A stretch of DNA of 47,732 nt from Planctomycetaceae bacterium (lineage in GTDB: Bacteria > Planctomycetota > Planctomycetia > Pirellulales > Thermoguttaceae). The notes below the pieces were generated by a model, which made no database searches, was not told where the DNA came from, and saw only the letters and a program-made list of their open reading frames with translations. Below, piece by piece: positions 28,039 through 41,206 of the stretch (its first letter is position 1; every line of letters starts with the position of its first letter). Position numbers and translations under genes: made by a program. The DNA is taken from NCBI GenBank assembly GCA_012719125.1, contig JAAYAY010000389.1:1-47732 (forward strand). The letters run 5' to 3'.

Positions 28039-29028
28039 TCAACGGAATCCGGTCGCACAGAGCCCTTCGAAACCGGGAAGGAGTTGCTGCGTCGGAGGGT
28101 TTACCTGCTCGCGGTAGCGTTCTCGGTAGTTGTCGGCCAGATGGACCATGATCTCCAGGGCCAGCAGGTCGGCACGGGTCATGACGTGCCGCGTGCTTCG
28201 CGATCCCAACCCGTTGACAAGTTCTTCCAGCACCAGGACGTGGAGTTGCATCGTTTGCCGAGCGCTGATTCCAGCGGTCGCCAGCAGACTTGCCAGGCGG
28301 CTCAGTTCGCAGGCCAGATTCCCTGACCCCATGATCACGTAGGCTCGCAGCAGTTCTCGATAGTGAAACACCAACTCACGGGGGAGGGCGACCCGTTCAC
28401 AGGAAAGCGGTTCGCGGTCCGCTTGGCCACTCCGCTCCCCGGCAACAACCGCCCACGAACTGTCCTGGATCGTCTCCAGGTCTCCGATCAGAGTCCGTTG
28501 TTGCAGGAGCAATCGCTCGGCCTCGTCGTGCTCCCGTTGAAGCCGCTGCTGCTGATCCAGGGCAAGCCTGTGGTTCTCTCGCATCAGTTGGTGATGCTGA
28601 ACCGCGCGAGCCATGACCCAGATCAGGTTTCGCGAAGTAGTTGTGCTGGCGCAGACATAGCCGTCGGCGCCCACCTCGAAACAGGCCGCGGCCATTTCCT
28701 GCTCGCTCTGGAGCCCCATCACGATGATAGGTTCACCGGCGCCGCCCGCACGGTAACCCTCGATGAGCTCGAGCGCGTTGAGTTCCGGCGGATCGTGGCT
28801 GACCAGGACGGCGTCGAACGTATCGTCGCGAAGTCGGGCCATGCCGGCCGCACTGCCGGCCACTTCGTCCAATCGGAGGTCGGACACGCTTTCGGCCGAG
28901 AAGGCCTCGACAAGCCAGCCGCCCGTCCGCTGCCGATTGGCCACAAACAGAACCCGCATGAGAGGCGGAATAACACGCCATGGCGCTCGCGACGTCGTCG
29001 GCCGTGTTTGAAGTTGGGTGGGACTCAT
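28039..29028 (-). CDS. Degenerate receiver (Asp to Ser) with a C-terminal helical domain
   Basis: About 329 residues from ATG 29028; a later ATG at 28959 begins directly at the receiver (MRVLFVANRQRTGGWLV). The receiver-like domain has FDAVLVSHDPPELNALELIE where the usual phospho-acceptor Asp is Ser. The final Lys position reads GYVCAS, so Lys is lost as well. A coiled coil follows (QQQRLQREHDEAERLLLQQR). The C-terminal domain (about residues 225-320) has LVFHYRELLRAYVIMG, a helix pattern that recalls the RsbU N-terminal or KaiA-like four-helix fold. That match is an inference by eye. It is the third phospho-dead signalling protein in the window. Confidence 0.7.
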   Translation of the reverse strand: MSPTQLQTRPTTSRAPWRVIPPLMRVLFVANRQRTGGWLVEAFSAESVSDLRLDEVAGSAAGMARLRDDTFDAVLVSHDPPELNALELIEGYRAGGAGEPIIVMGLQSEQEMAAACFEVGADGYVCASTTTSRNLIWVMARAVQHHQLMRENHRLALDQQQRLQREHDEAERLLLQQRTLIGDLETIQDSSWAVVAGERSGQADREPLSCERVALPRELVFHYRELLRAYVIMGSGNLACELSRLASLLATAGISARQTMQLHVLVLEELVNGLGSRSTRHVMTRADLLALEIMVHLADNYRERYREQVNPPTQQLLPGFEGLCATGFR

Positions 29029-29230
29029 GCCGTGAACCTGTTGGGACGCCGTTTCATCCGGGATAGCCCGTTCCAGAGCGGGGGCTCCGAATCGGGGCGG
29101 TCTTTCGCTGTTTCGGTTGATCTTGGGAGGCGGTACTCTACCGATGGGACCAGTTCGGGTCAATGTCGAGTCATTCGCACCCCCTCACCGCCATCGACAT
29201 CTCCGCAGAAACACGTATGCTTCATAATTC

Positions 29231-29321
29231 GGGGGCTGTCCCGATTTTTGTGGCAGGACGCCACAAAAATGGGACTGTCCCCTTCCTGCAGTATCACGAG
29301 CACAGAATTCGGTACAGGCCC
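29231..29321 (+). repeat. 91-bp dispersed hairpin repeat, copy A
   Basis: The first half is a long imperfect inverted repeat: GGGGGCTGTCCC-GATTTTTGTGGC, a short AGGAC loop, then GCCACAAAAAT-GGGACTGTCCCC. The second half is a conserved tail containing CACGAGCACAGAATTCGG. A copy in the same orientation lies at 38847-38937, differing at only a few positions. Confidence 0.85.
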
Positions 29322-29376
29322 ATGATTCTCGTGCGAGTGCGTGATCGACAAGAGCTTGTCATTCTAGGCAAAGGAC

Positions 29377-30225
29377 GTGATTTTGGGTGATCTCGCAGTT
29401 GGTTTCATCGTGGTCGGGTTGACCAGCCTCGTCGCATGTGTTCTGGGTGCGCTGGCTGTCTATCGGATGACGAGTGTTCTCCGAGCACTCGCCGTCGGGT
29501 CACTGGTTGCCGCGATCCTGGCTTTCGCGATCAAGGTTCAGGGGCGTCTGATCCTCGCCCACTGGCTGCCCTTCTCGAACGTCATTCTTGTAGGCAACCT
29601 GACGGCCGTAGGGGCGGCCTGTCTCGCCGGTGCCGTCCTGGGTTGGCGATCGTTACCCCTTTGGAGGCGGCTCGTCTTCGCTACCGGCATAGCCGTAGTC
29701 GGCCTTGTCGCCCTCCTGCACCAGATGCCACGCAACCCCCCGCCCGCCGGGGACGAATGGATCGATGAGGTCTGTATCCAATCGAATCAGGCATCGTGCA
29801 GCGCCTGCGCCGCGGCGACCTTGTTGGCCTACTTCGGAATTCCGGCCAGTGAGGCCGAGATGATGGAACTCTGCCTCACCGGCGCCACCGGCACACCCAG
29901 CCTGGGACTCTACCGAGGCCTGAAGCTCAAAACGGCAGACACGTCCTTCGACGTCGAAGCGTTCCACACCGACGTTGAATCACTCCTCAAATCGGAGACG
30001 CCGGCAATACTACTGGTCATGCTGGAATTGGGGGCCGACGTGGACCCCCGCTATGAGCAGGATTGGGGTTGGAAGCCCGGCCTCGGACATGCCGTCGTCT
30101 ACTATGGACCAGCAGGCAGCGACCGTGTCATGATCGGGGACCCGTCGGTCGGACGCGAAAAGTGGACGACCGACGATCTTCGCGTACTCTGGCAAGGCGA
30201 TGGCCTGCGATTGCGTCGCCGCTGA
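29377..30225 (+). CDS. Membrane protein with C39-peptidase-like domain
   Basis: A 282-residue protein. The likely start is GTG 29377 or TTG 29383; AAGGA at 29371-29375 fits the TTG better. Three to four transmembrane helices fill residues 1-115 (VGLTSLVACVLGALAVY, ALAVGSLVAAILAFAIKV, LVFATGIAVVGLVALLHQM). The C-terminal 160 residues follow the C39 papain-like pattern. A Gln and catalytic Cys lie in QSNQASCSACAAATLLAYFG, a His in GLGHAVVYYG, and an Asp or Asn equivalent in IGDPSVG. C39 peptidases cleave double-Gly leaders when fused to ABC exporters. This one has no ABC domain, so its substrate is unknown, and the active site probably faces outwards. Confidence 0.78.
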   Translation: MILGDLAVGFIVVGLTSLVACVLGALAVYRMTSVLRALAVGSLVAAILAFAIKVQGRLILAHWLPFSNVILVGNLTAVGAACLAGAVLGWRSLPLWRRLVFATGIAVVGLVALLHQMPRNPPPAGDEWIDEVCIQSNQASCSACAAATLLAYFGIPASEAEMMELCLTGATGTPSLGLYRGLKLKTADTSFDVEAFHTDVESLLKSETPAILLVMLELGADVDPRYEQDWGWKPGLGHAVVYYGPAGSDRVMIGDPSVGREKWTTDDLRVLWQGDGLRLRRR

Positions 30226-30565
30226 CCCAGGCGAGTTGAAATCGCTCGAAAGCCCGGTTCCGCTCGTTGCCTACCGCGGAAGGCCCGGTTTCTTCCTCTC
30301 TGCAGGTCGTGGAAAACAGGACCGCCACGACCAGTAGCCCACAAGCAGCAACGATACCACCCCGTACGCAATTGGGCCTGTAACCTCTGCGCCGCTTCGC
30401 GCATCGACTGAAATAGACGGGAATCCGAGATACACGAGTTTTCCTGGCCTGGAACACTCTTCGCCCGCAACGCAAAACGGCACCGATTCATAGGAACCGG
30501 TGCCGTTTGCGTGTTTCTTGAAGAAGTTGAACGAGGTCGAAACCCGTTCCGGCCAGGATTCAATC
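30226..30565. other. Convergent intergenic region with a hairpin
   Basis: These 340 bases separate the C39-like gene from gap, which converge. No protein-like frame is accepted. The only clear element is the hairpin at 30472-30510. Confidence 0.5.
30472..30510 (-). terminator. Hairpin downstream of gap
   Basis: GCAAAACGGCACCG (30472-30485) pairs with CGGTGCCGTTTGC (30498-30510), 13 of 14 positions with one bulged base. It lies 56 bases beyond the gap stop. There is no long T run on either strand, like the hairpin after acs. Confidence 0.65.
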
Positions 30566-31630
<1,065 letters not shown>

Positions 31631-31830
31631 CTACCCTGGTCGCCAATCGACCGGGGGGGCAGGTCTGCCGAACTCCGGCACACCACTCTCGTCGCGCTCC
31701 CGCTCGTAAGAATCCGGCATTATACTGGTGGAAATTCGACCCCACAAGGACCTCCTGCGCCACTCTCATGCCCCTCTCTTCTCGTCCACAATGGCAACTC
31801 CCAAGAGGGGTCCCTCGCGGTGTCTGGGAG

Positions 31831-31849
31831 TACTCTCGGTCCGAGAGTA
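31831..31849. promoter_or_regulatory. Palindrome overlapping a start codon
   Basis: TACTCTCGG (31831-31839), a central T, CCGAGAGTA (31841-31849), perfect in both arms. The last A is the A of the ATG chosen for the methyltransferase. It is a candidate operator, or a hairpin that hides the start of translation. Confidence 0.5.
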
Positions 31850-32553
31850 TGGCTACCGAATACGACCACTATTTCGCCTACAACCAGCTCTTCGAATTCG
31901 ATGAACAAATCATCGCATGCCACTTCAACAAGCCCGGCCTGGTGGCCGATTTTGGCTGCGGTACCGGAAGGGCCCTGATTCCGTTGGCTCGGCGAGGCTT
32001 CCGCACCTTGGGCATCGATTTGTCCGACCACATGCTGCGCGTGGTTCAGGAGAAAGCCGAGATCGACCGGCTGAACGTGATGCGGCTCCGGGCGAATTTG
32101 GTGGAACTCGATTGCCTCCGCGATCAGACCATCGACTACGGCATCTGCCTGTTCAGCACGCTGGGAATGATTCGGGGGCGGCAGAACCGACGTCAGTTCC
32201 TCAAACACGTCCATCGGGTGCTCAAGCCGGGTGGCCTATTTGTGCTCCATGTGCACAATTACTGGTTCAACCTGTTCGATCGCCTCGGACGCCGGTGGAT
32301 CGTTCGAAACACAATCGAAACCGTCATGAACCGGGAAATCGAACGGGGCGACAAGTTCTTCGACTACCGGGGCGTGCCGAAGATGTTCCTCCACACGTTC
32401 CCCCGACGAGAACTAGTGAGAGAACTGCGGCGAGCCGGCTTTCGCATCCGAGAACTTGTCCCCCTGAACCTGGAAAGGACCCGGCGCTTGCCGCACTCGT
32501 GGTTCTTTGGCTCCCTACGAGCAAACGGATGGATTGCCGTGGTCGAGAAGTAG
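31849..32553 (+). CDS. Class I SAM-dependent methyltransferase
   Basis: A 234-residue protein from ATG 31849 (MATEYDHYFAYNQLFEFDE). An ATG at 31768 would add 27 residues that do not look conserved. The Rossmann methyltransferase motifs are visible: motif I VADFGCGTGRALIPL, motif II acidic LGIDLSDHMLRVV, motif IV YGICLFSTLGMI, and motif VI HRVLKPGGLFVLHVHNYW. The methyl acceptor cannot be told from the sequence. The gene is divergent from gap and precedes the holB-like gene by 118 bases. A palindrome covers its start region, suggesting it is regulated. Confidence 0.88.
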   Translation: MATEYDHYFAYNQLFEFDEQIIACHFNKPGLVADFGCGTGRALIPLARRGFRTLGIDLSDHMLRVVQEKAEIDRLNVMRLRANLVELDCLRDQTIDYGICLFSTLGMIRGRQNRRQFLKHVHRVLKPGGLFVLHVHNYWFNLFDRLGRRWIVRNTIETVMNREIERGDKFFDYRGVPKMFLHTFPRRELVRELRRAGFRIRELVPLNLERTRRLPHSWFFGSLRANGWIAVVEK

Positions 32554-32572
32554 ATGGTACGGAGTGTGACGG

Positions 32573-32603
<31 letters not shown>

Positions 32604-32671
32604 TACGGCAATATGAGGTGGGAACTTCCCATCTCAACAGCAAGGACTCTCTTACACAAACTGGATTGAAC

Positions 32672-33742
32672 ATGGCCTGGCAAGGCATCGAAGGGCACGA
32701 TCACCTGGTGGAACGATTCCGATCGGCACTACAACGCGGGCGGATGGCCGGGAGTTTTCTGTTCGTGGGTCCCGCCGGGATCGGCAAACACACGTTCGCA
32801 CTCAAGCTAGCCCAGACGCTGCTCTGTAATACGCGCCCTGAAATCGATCTCGATCCCTGCGGAGCCTGTGCCGCATGCACGCAGGTTGCCGCCGATACCC
32901 ATCCCGACCTGCTCACCGTGTCCAAGCCGCCGGATAAGGCCTTCATTCCCCTCGACCTGTTCATTGGTGACAAGGACCACCGAATGCGGGAGGGGCTCTG
33001 CCACGACATTTCCCTCAAGCCCTTCATGGGAAATCGCAAGGTGGCCGTCATCGACGACGCCGACTTCCTGAATGCCGAGGGAGCCAACAGCCTGCTCAAG
33101 ACATTGGAGGAACCGCCGCCGCGAAGCGTCCTGATCCTGGTGGGAACCACTCCCGCCAAACAGTTGCCTACGATCCGTTCGCGCTGCCGGATCATCCGCT
33201 TCGATCCGCTTGCGGAAGACGTGGTGGCTGATCTGCTGCTACGCGGCGGACACGTGAGCGACCAGAGCGAAGCGCGTCGGCTGGCTCAACTGGCGGAAGG
33301 AAGCGTCGGGCGAGCGCTCCAGATGGTCGGCGGCGGCCTCGTCGAATTCCGCGGGCGGTTGCTTGCCGCCCTGAGTCGACCCGCGCTGGAAAGCGTGCGC
33401 CTCGCCGAGGCCGTTCAGACGCTGGTGGAAGAAGCCGGGAAAGAGGCCCCCAGACGCAGAGCGCGATTCCACCAGGTGCTCGACACGGCCGTCGATTTCT
33501 ACCGCCACCTGTTGCGCTCTCTCAGCGGCGGCCTCGCCGCCGACGATCCTGAAATGGCCCAATACGTCCAAATAGCTGCCGCTCAGCTTCTCGGCGGTAC
33601 AGAAACCGCCGCCGCCTGCATCGACCACTGCCTGGAGACCGGCGAGTCGATCGATCGCAACGTCCACCAGACCAACCTGATCGAATTCTGGGCCGACCGC
33701 CTCGCCGATATCTACCAAACCGCTCGAACACCGGTGCGGTGA
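32672..33742 (+). CDS. holB: DNA polymerase III subunit delta' (clamp loader)
   Basis: A 356-residue AAA+ protein from ATG 32672 (MAWQGIEGHDHLVERFRSAL). The delta' features are present. Domain I has a loop-like FVGPAGIGKHTFALKLAQTLL and the four-Cys zinc module, with CGACAACTQVAADTHPDL as its visible part. A DDADFLNAEGANSLLKTLEE acidic strand, LILVGTTPAKQLPTIRSRC with the SRC arginine finger, and a helical C-terminal domain follow. The protein helps load the sliding clamp at the replication fork. Upstream, 32577-32603 is a hairpin-forming segment, CTGGGG...CCCCAG, of a kind common between planctomycete genes. The neighbours do not form an obvious operon. Confidence 0.9.
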   Translation: MAWQGIEGHDHLVERFRSALQRGRMAGSFLFVGPAGIGKHTFALKLAQTLLCNTRPEIDLDPCGACAACTQVAADTHPDLLTVSKPPDKAFIPLDLFIGDKDHRMREGLCHDISLKPFMGNRKVAVIDDADFLNAEGANSLLKTLEEPPPRSVLILVGTTPAKQLPTIRSRCRIIRFDPLAEDVVADLLLRGGHVSDQSEARRLAQLAEGSVGRALQMVGGGLVEFRGRLLAALSRPALESVRLAEAVQTLVEEAGKEAPRRRARFHQVLDTAVDFYRHLLRSLSGGLAADDPEMAQYVQIAAAQLLGGTETAAACIDHCLETGESIDRNVHQTNLIEFWADRLADIYQTARTPVR

Positions 33743-33968
33743 CGACTATCAGGTTCAAGTAGTTGGAGTCCAGACTTCAGCCTGTGGAGTGGTGGTGGGC
33801 AAGCCAACCAAGGAGGCAGCCTGCTCTCCAAACGCCGTCCGCCAGACACGACCGCGTTAGCGATTGCCGGGAACCAACCCGCCTACTCCTTGACGACCTG
33901 AGTTGGACGCTTCCGGTCCCCACCAGTTCCTATTAAAATAGGGACCAGCATTCCTTCTGGGGGGCAAG

Positions 33969-37305
<3,337 letters not shown>

Positions 37306-37316
<11 letters not shown>

Positions 37317-38697
37317 TCGTATACGGCTCCCGCTGCTCCCTCGACAGCCAACCGTTCGCCTCCGCGTCACCCACGAACTCTTCCTTCTCCGCATCCCAAG
37401 TGAGGGGACGACCGAGCCGTATCGAGAGGTTGGTCAGATGGCAGGCGGAAACCGTGCGATGCTCGATTCGCACAGGGGCCACCGGTTCCTCCCGCGTCTT
37501 CACGCAATGAAAGAAATTGGACATGTGGTCGTCGCTGGGCCGCACTCGCCAGGCATCGCCGGGGAGCGGATTCTCGGCCAGTTCCTCGGCCGCCTTGCCG
37601 TAAACGCCCCCGCGATTGACGAAGACCCTGCCGCGATCCCCGATGAACATGATCCCGTCGCGGTCGTACGTCTTGATCTCGTCGGGGCAGTCGTCGCCAA
37701 ACAGCCAGTCGAGCTTCTCCTGCGGCGTGTCATCCCCCGGTTCTGTCCCGTAGACGCGTTTCTCGCCAATTGCCGAGAAGTATAGGAGGTCGGGACCGCC
37801 GGAATACGTCATCCGGCAGAAGAACCGATCCGGCGTATCGAAACAGTCGGGACGCCCCTCGTTCGGGAAGATGCCGCGGGCGTCGATCGTCGCCGGGCCG
37901 GACAGGTCCCGGTCCATGCCCCACTGGGCGATGTCCACGTGGTGGTTGCCCCAGTCGGTAATGATCCCGCCCGCGTAGATGTACCACCAGCGGAAGACCT
38001 TGTGAGTTCGCTCCGGACAATAGTCACGCTCGGGCGCCTGGCCCTGGTAGAGATCCCAGTTGAGCGTCTCGGGCGGCGTGCTGGCGGCGAAGGGGCCGCC
38101 CTTGGTGCTATACCAGGGCAGCGCGACCCAAACCTGTTGGAGCCGGCCGATCCGCCCGTTGCGGACCAATTCAACGGCCGTCTGAAACGACTTCTCGCTC
38201 CGCTGCTGCGTGCCGGTCTGCACAACCCGTCCCGTCTTCTCCACGACGTCGCGGAGGATCTTGCCCTCGTCGATCGTCAGCGTAAGCGGCTTCTCGGCAT
38301 AAACATCCTTGCCGGCCAGGCAGGCTTCGACGTTGATCTTCGTATGCCAGTGGTCGGGCGTACCGTTGACGATCACCTCGACGTCGTTTCGATCCAGCAA
38401 TTGGCGATAGTCCTGGTAGACGTCGGCCGTGCCGCCGAACGCCGCCTTGGCCGATTCGCCGTGCTTCAAGTCGACGTCGCAAATCGCCACCACGTTCCCG
38501 AACCGGGCGGCCTGTTTGGAGTCCGCCATCCCACGCCCGCCGACACCGATCAGGCCGATGTTCGGCCGGTCGTTGGCCGCCTGCGATTCGGCAGCAACCG
38601 ACCTATGGCACGGAAACCAATAGGGCACGGCGGCAAGCAAAGGAGTCCCCATGGTGGACTGCAGAAATCGGCGTCGGGAGAGATTCCGGTGCGACAT
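37306..38697 (-). CDS. Tat-exported Gfo/Idh/MocA-family oxidoreductase
   Basis: A 463-residue protein with a twin-arginine signal, SRRRFLQSTMGTPLLAAVPYW, preceded by GAGGAA as ribosome site. The NAD(P)-binding fold starts with IGLIGVGGRGMADSK and AICDVDL. The family motif EKPLTLTIDEGK supplies the catalytic Lys, and TPDHWHTKINVEACLAGKDV is typical. The C-terminal substrate domain contains GGIITDWGNHHVDIAQWGM. Such proteins oxidise or isomerise sugars and polyols; exported versions are numerous in planctomycetes and act outside the cytoplasm. The substrate is unknown. The gene overlaps the kinase stop by 11 bases, tail to tail. Confidence 0.92.
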
Positions 38698-38814
38698 GAT
38701 GGCAATCTTCCTCAGGCAAGGGAGGGTGGGACATCACCGCGGGGCGGCTGGACGTCGGTCATCGTAACCGTTCGTCGAGGCCGTCGCAAAGAGATTTCCA
38801 CGCCCCGGTTCGGG

Positions 38815-38937
38815 GACAGGTTTCAAAGTCTCAAACCTGTCCAGAAGGGGGACTGTCCCGATTTTTGTGGCAGGACGCCACAAAACTGGGACTGTCCCCT
38901 TCCGCAGCATCACGAGCACAGAATTCGGTACAGGCCC
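38815..38937 (+). repeat. Dispersed hairpin repeat, copy B, with an extra 9-bp hairpin
   Basis: 38847-38937 matches copy A at 29231-29321 except at a few bases, in the same orientation. Just before it is a second inverted repeat, GACAGGTTT (38815-38823) and AAACCTGTC (38833-38841), absent from copy A. The whole looks like a REP-type or small non-autonomous element between two minus-strand genes. Confidence 0.8.
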
Positions 38938-38959
38938 GTCCAATCCGAGAATCAGCCCT

Positions 38960-39538
38960 TCAGGCCGTTGGCTGATCGACGCTGGCCTGACGCATCCGCG
39001 TCCGCGCTCGGCTGAGAACGGGGCCGATCGTGTTCTGAGCCACCCCGGTGGACTGGCTGATTTCCCGATAGGACTTCCCTTCGAGATGATACATGCGCAC
39101 GATCTCGGCGTCCCGCGCGGGAAGCTCCTGGAGAAGTTGCTCGATCTCCTCGCGGTCCTCAATACGCTGCAGCGCGTCAGCAACTTCCGAAGACGCCTCC
39201 GCCTCGACCGATTCCGACAGCGGCTGCTGCGGCGGAACTCGCTTGAGAATCTCATGAACCACGACGCGGCGGGCAATCACGGTGAGGTAGGTGGCCAGAC
39301 TGCTCTGTCCGCGAAAGTGTCGCAACACGGCGAAATCGTTGCGAATGAGCGTTAGCAGGACTTCTGCACAGAGGTCGTCCCGTTCGTCAGCCCCGAGGGG
39401 GATATTGCGGGCTTTCGTCGTGTGATCGACGACGTGGACGATCAGCCCGAGAAAGCGGTCCACGAAGTCTTCCCAGGCGCGAGGCTTGCGCTGCAAGCAG
39501 CGTTCCAACAAGTTTCGATCGATTTCCGAGAGTGCCAC
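38960..39538 (-). CDS. ECF-like RNA polymerase sigma factor
   Basis: About 192 residues from GTG 39538 (MALSEIDRNLLERCLQRKP); upstream frame looks unconserved. Region 2 is seen as WEDFVDRFLGLIVHVVDHTT and DDLCAEVLLTLIRNDFAVLRHF with RGQSSLATYLTVIARR. Region 4 is seen as LLQELPARDAEIVRMYHLEGKSYREISQ and NTIGPVLSRARTRMR. This is the two-domain sigma-70 arrangement typical of ECF factors, in the planctomycete style with a large linker. No anti-sigma gene is next to it, so its control is unknown. It lies downstream of the repeat element and divergent from the ferredoxin. Confidence 0.9.
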   Translation of the reverse strand: MALSEIDRNLLERCLQRKPRAWEDFVDRFLGLIVHVVDHTTKARNIPLGADERDDLCAEVLLTLIRNDFAVLRHFRGQSSLATYLTVIARRVVVHEILKRVPPQQPLSESVEAEASSEVADALQRIEDREEIEQLLQELPARDAEIVRMYHLEGKSYREISQSTGVAQNTIGPVLSRARTRMRQASVDQPTA

Positions 39539-40058
39539 CGCTGCAATCCCCGCGATTTGTGACAGTCGCCCTTGGCATAATGGGTTGCGTTCTTCGGACC
39601 GCCGAGCACTCAAGCTGCACGCTGGCGAATAATGTCCCTATGGACTGACGCATTTCATTGTAAAACCGTTCCAAAACTGTGGCAAGCGAACATTCCCCTC
39701 TGTGGGCGGAGCAACGGCGAGTGCACGGCTTGACACCCTGCTGAACGGGGCATAAGATTTCGTCGTTCTCCAAATGGCAATAGCTATTCAAATCGTTTGT
39801 CTGAAAGGATTTGAAGCGATGATCGCAGCGGGATCGCCCCCCGATATGTGGCACTGACATGGCCCGATTAGGAGGTTCGACAAAATGGGTTGACCTGGAG
39901 AAATAGTCAGACTGGTTTTTCCGGCTTCCACGGCAGGTCAGCAGGCAGAGAAACCACCCGGAGTGGGGAGGCCCTCTACCCCAGTGTCGACGAAGACATC
40001 CTCGCACCATGCCCACAAATCCCGAACTAGAACTCCAAAACATGGGAGAGAAGGCCCG
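39539..40058. other. Divergent intergenic region between sigma factor and ferredoxin
   Basis: About 520 bases with no accepted gene. It includes an 8-bp perfect inverted repeat, TTCAAATC (39787-39794) and GATTTGAA (39808-39815), a possible operator. AGGAGG at 39870-39875 is followed by a start-stop triplet set (ATG GGT TGA, 39885-39893). Neither can be assigned a role. Confidence 0.4.
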
Positions 40059-40337
40059 ATGACACACGTTGTTTGCAAGCCGTGCTATGACTGTAAGTAC
40101 ACAGACTGTGTGGTGGTATGCCCCGTCGAGTGCTTCTATGAGGGGGAGCAAATGCTGTACATCCACCCCGATGACTGCATCGACTGCGAAGCATGCGTTC
40201 CCGAGTGTCCCGTCGAAGCCATTTTTCTCGACGAGAACGTTCCTGACCAGTGGCATGAGTACATCCAACTGAACGCCGAGATGGCCCCTCAATGTGAGGT
40301 CATCACCGAGAAAAAGAAACCGCTTGCGGATGGGTGA
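40059..40337 (+). CDS. fdxA: 7Fe-type ferredoxin (FdxA-like)
   Basis: A 92-residue protein from ATG 40059, with GAGAAGG as ribosome site. The two cluster-binding halves are seen as CKPCYDCKYTDCVVVCPVEC and CIDCEACVPECPVEA. They are followed by the C-terminal extension with EYIQLNAEMA and EKKKPLAD, found in the FdxA [3Fe-4S][4Fe-4S] family. The number of Cys in the first half fits a 3Fe plus 4Fe protein. It carries electrons at low potential in the cytoplasm. The partner oxidoreductases are not in the window. Confidence 0.93.
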   Translation: MTHVVCKPCYDCKYTDCVVVCPVECFYEGEQMLYIHPDDCIDCEACVPECPVEAIFLDENVPDQWHEYIQLNAEMAPQCEVITEKKKPLADG

Positions 40338-40855
40338 GCGGTTGGTTGCAGCGTAAACTTGGCGTTCCAGACAGAAAGCCCAACACGCCATTTCATGATT
40401 CCAACGGGTTGCGGTTAAATAGACACAGTCCGCCTCACAACCCAGTGGCGTCTCATTCTGGCGGGCAAGTATGCCATAATCTGTTAATTCAGGAAAAGTT
40501 TCCCCCACCTTGGACCCAGCGCACTGGCCGATAGTCTGCTTCCCCTGGTAGTGACGGGCCGTTTTGGATGAGACCAAAGGCCCTTGCGCTCCCCCCCAAC
40601 TATCGGCGCCATTTCGGGGGTGTTCTGAAGTCAGTGTGTGCGAGTCTTCTTGGGCCGACGAGGCGACAAGGCTTGCCCAGATTCGGCATCTCCAAGCGCA
40701 CGCGGCATGCGAATCCTCTTTTCACGCAGCGAACCGCGAAAAATGGCCAAGGACGTCTTGCGTCGAAAGAAAGAATCTCTTTAGTATGGAGTTGTTCGCT
40801 CTGTCCTCATGCATTCGCATCCCGACGTGCGTGGCTAAGATTGGGGAGCCTGTCG
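40338..40855. other. Intergenic region, no gene seen
   Basis: 518 bases. A plus-strand frame is open from about 40568 into the next gene, but the part before 40856 is Arg-rich and unlike a folded protein. A good ribosome site (GGGGAG, 40843-40848) marks the real start at 40856. No terminator or RNA gene is seen. Confidence 0.45.
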
Positions 40856-41164
40856 ATGATTCGTTATACCTGCGATCTCTGTAAGCGAGACCTCGATCCA
40901 GTGAACGATCTGCGCTATGTCGTCAAGATTGAAATAGCGGCCGTCTTCGATCCGATCGACGATACCGTCGACGACGATCGAGATCATCTGCAGGAGATTC
41001 ACAATATCCTCGAGCGAATGGAAGACCTCGAAGAGGGAGAAGAGATCGCTGACGAAGTGCGACAGTACATGAGCTTTGACCTGTGCGCCGACTGCCGCCG
41101 GAAGTTCGTGAAGCGCCCCCTCGGACGCGAGTCTGTCCACCTGTTCGACTTCAGCAAGAACTGA
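40856..41164 (+). CDS. Small zinc-ribbon-like protein with two CxxC pairs
   Basis: A 102-residue protein from ATG 40856, which has GGGGAG 7 bases upstream. The N-terminus has CDLCKRDLDP and the C-terminal third CADCRRKFVKRPLG, so two CxxC pairs could bind one zinc ion. Between them is an acidic, helical stretch (DDTVDDDRDHLQEIHNILER, MEDLEEGEEIADEVRQYMS). No family is recognised beyond a likely conserved planctomycete hypothetical. It lies 42 bases before the nuclease gene in the same direction and may be cotranscribed with it. Confidence 0.75.
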   Translation: MIRYTCDLCKRDLDPVNDLRYVVKIEIAAVFDPIDDTVDDDRDHLQEIHNILERMEDLEEGEEIADEVRQYMSFDLCADCRRKFVKRPLGRESVHLFDFSKN

Positions 41165-41206
41165 TCCCCGGATACGGTTCGACGCACGCTGCGACACCGA
41201 AAGAAG

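Noticed and set aside
30271-30483. Small minus-strand frame with a hydrophobic segment (GPIAYGVVSLLLVGYWSW)
   Set aside because: It begins inside the hairpin after gap with a GTG and no ribosome site, and the rest lacks conserved features. It cannot be excluded but is not supported.
39870-39893. Strong ribosome site followed by ATG GGT TGA, a minimal start-stop frame
   Set aside because: A single instance in an intergenic region with no linked gene directly downstream; chance cannot be ruled out.
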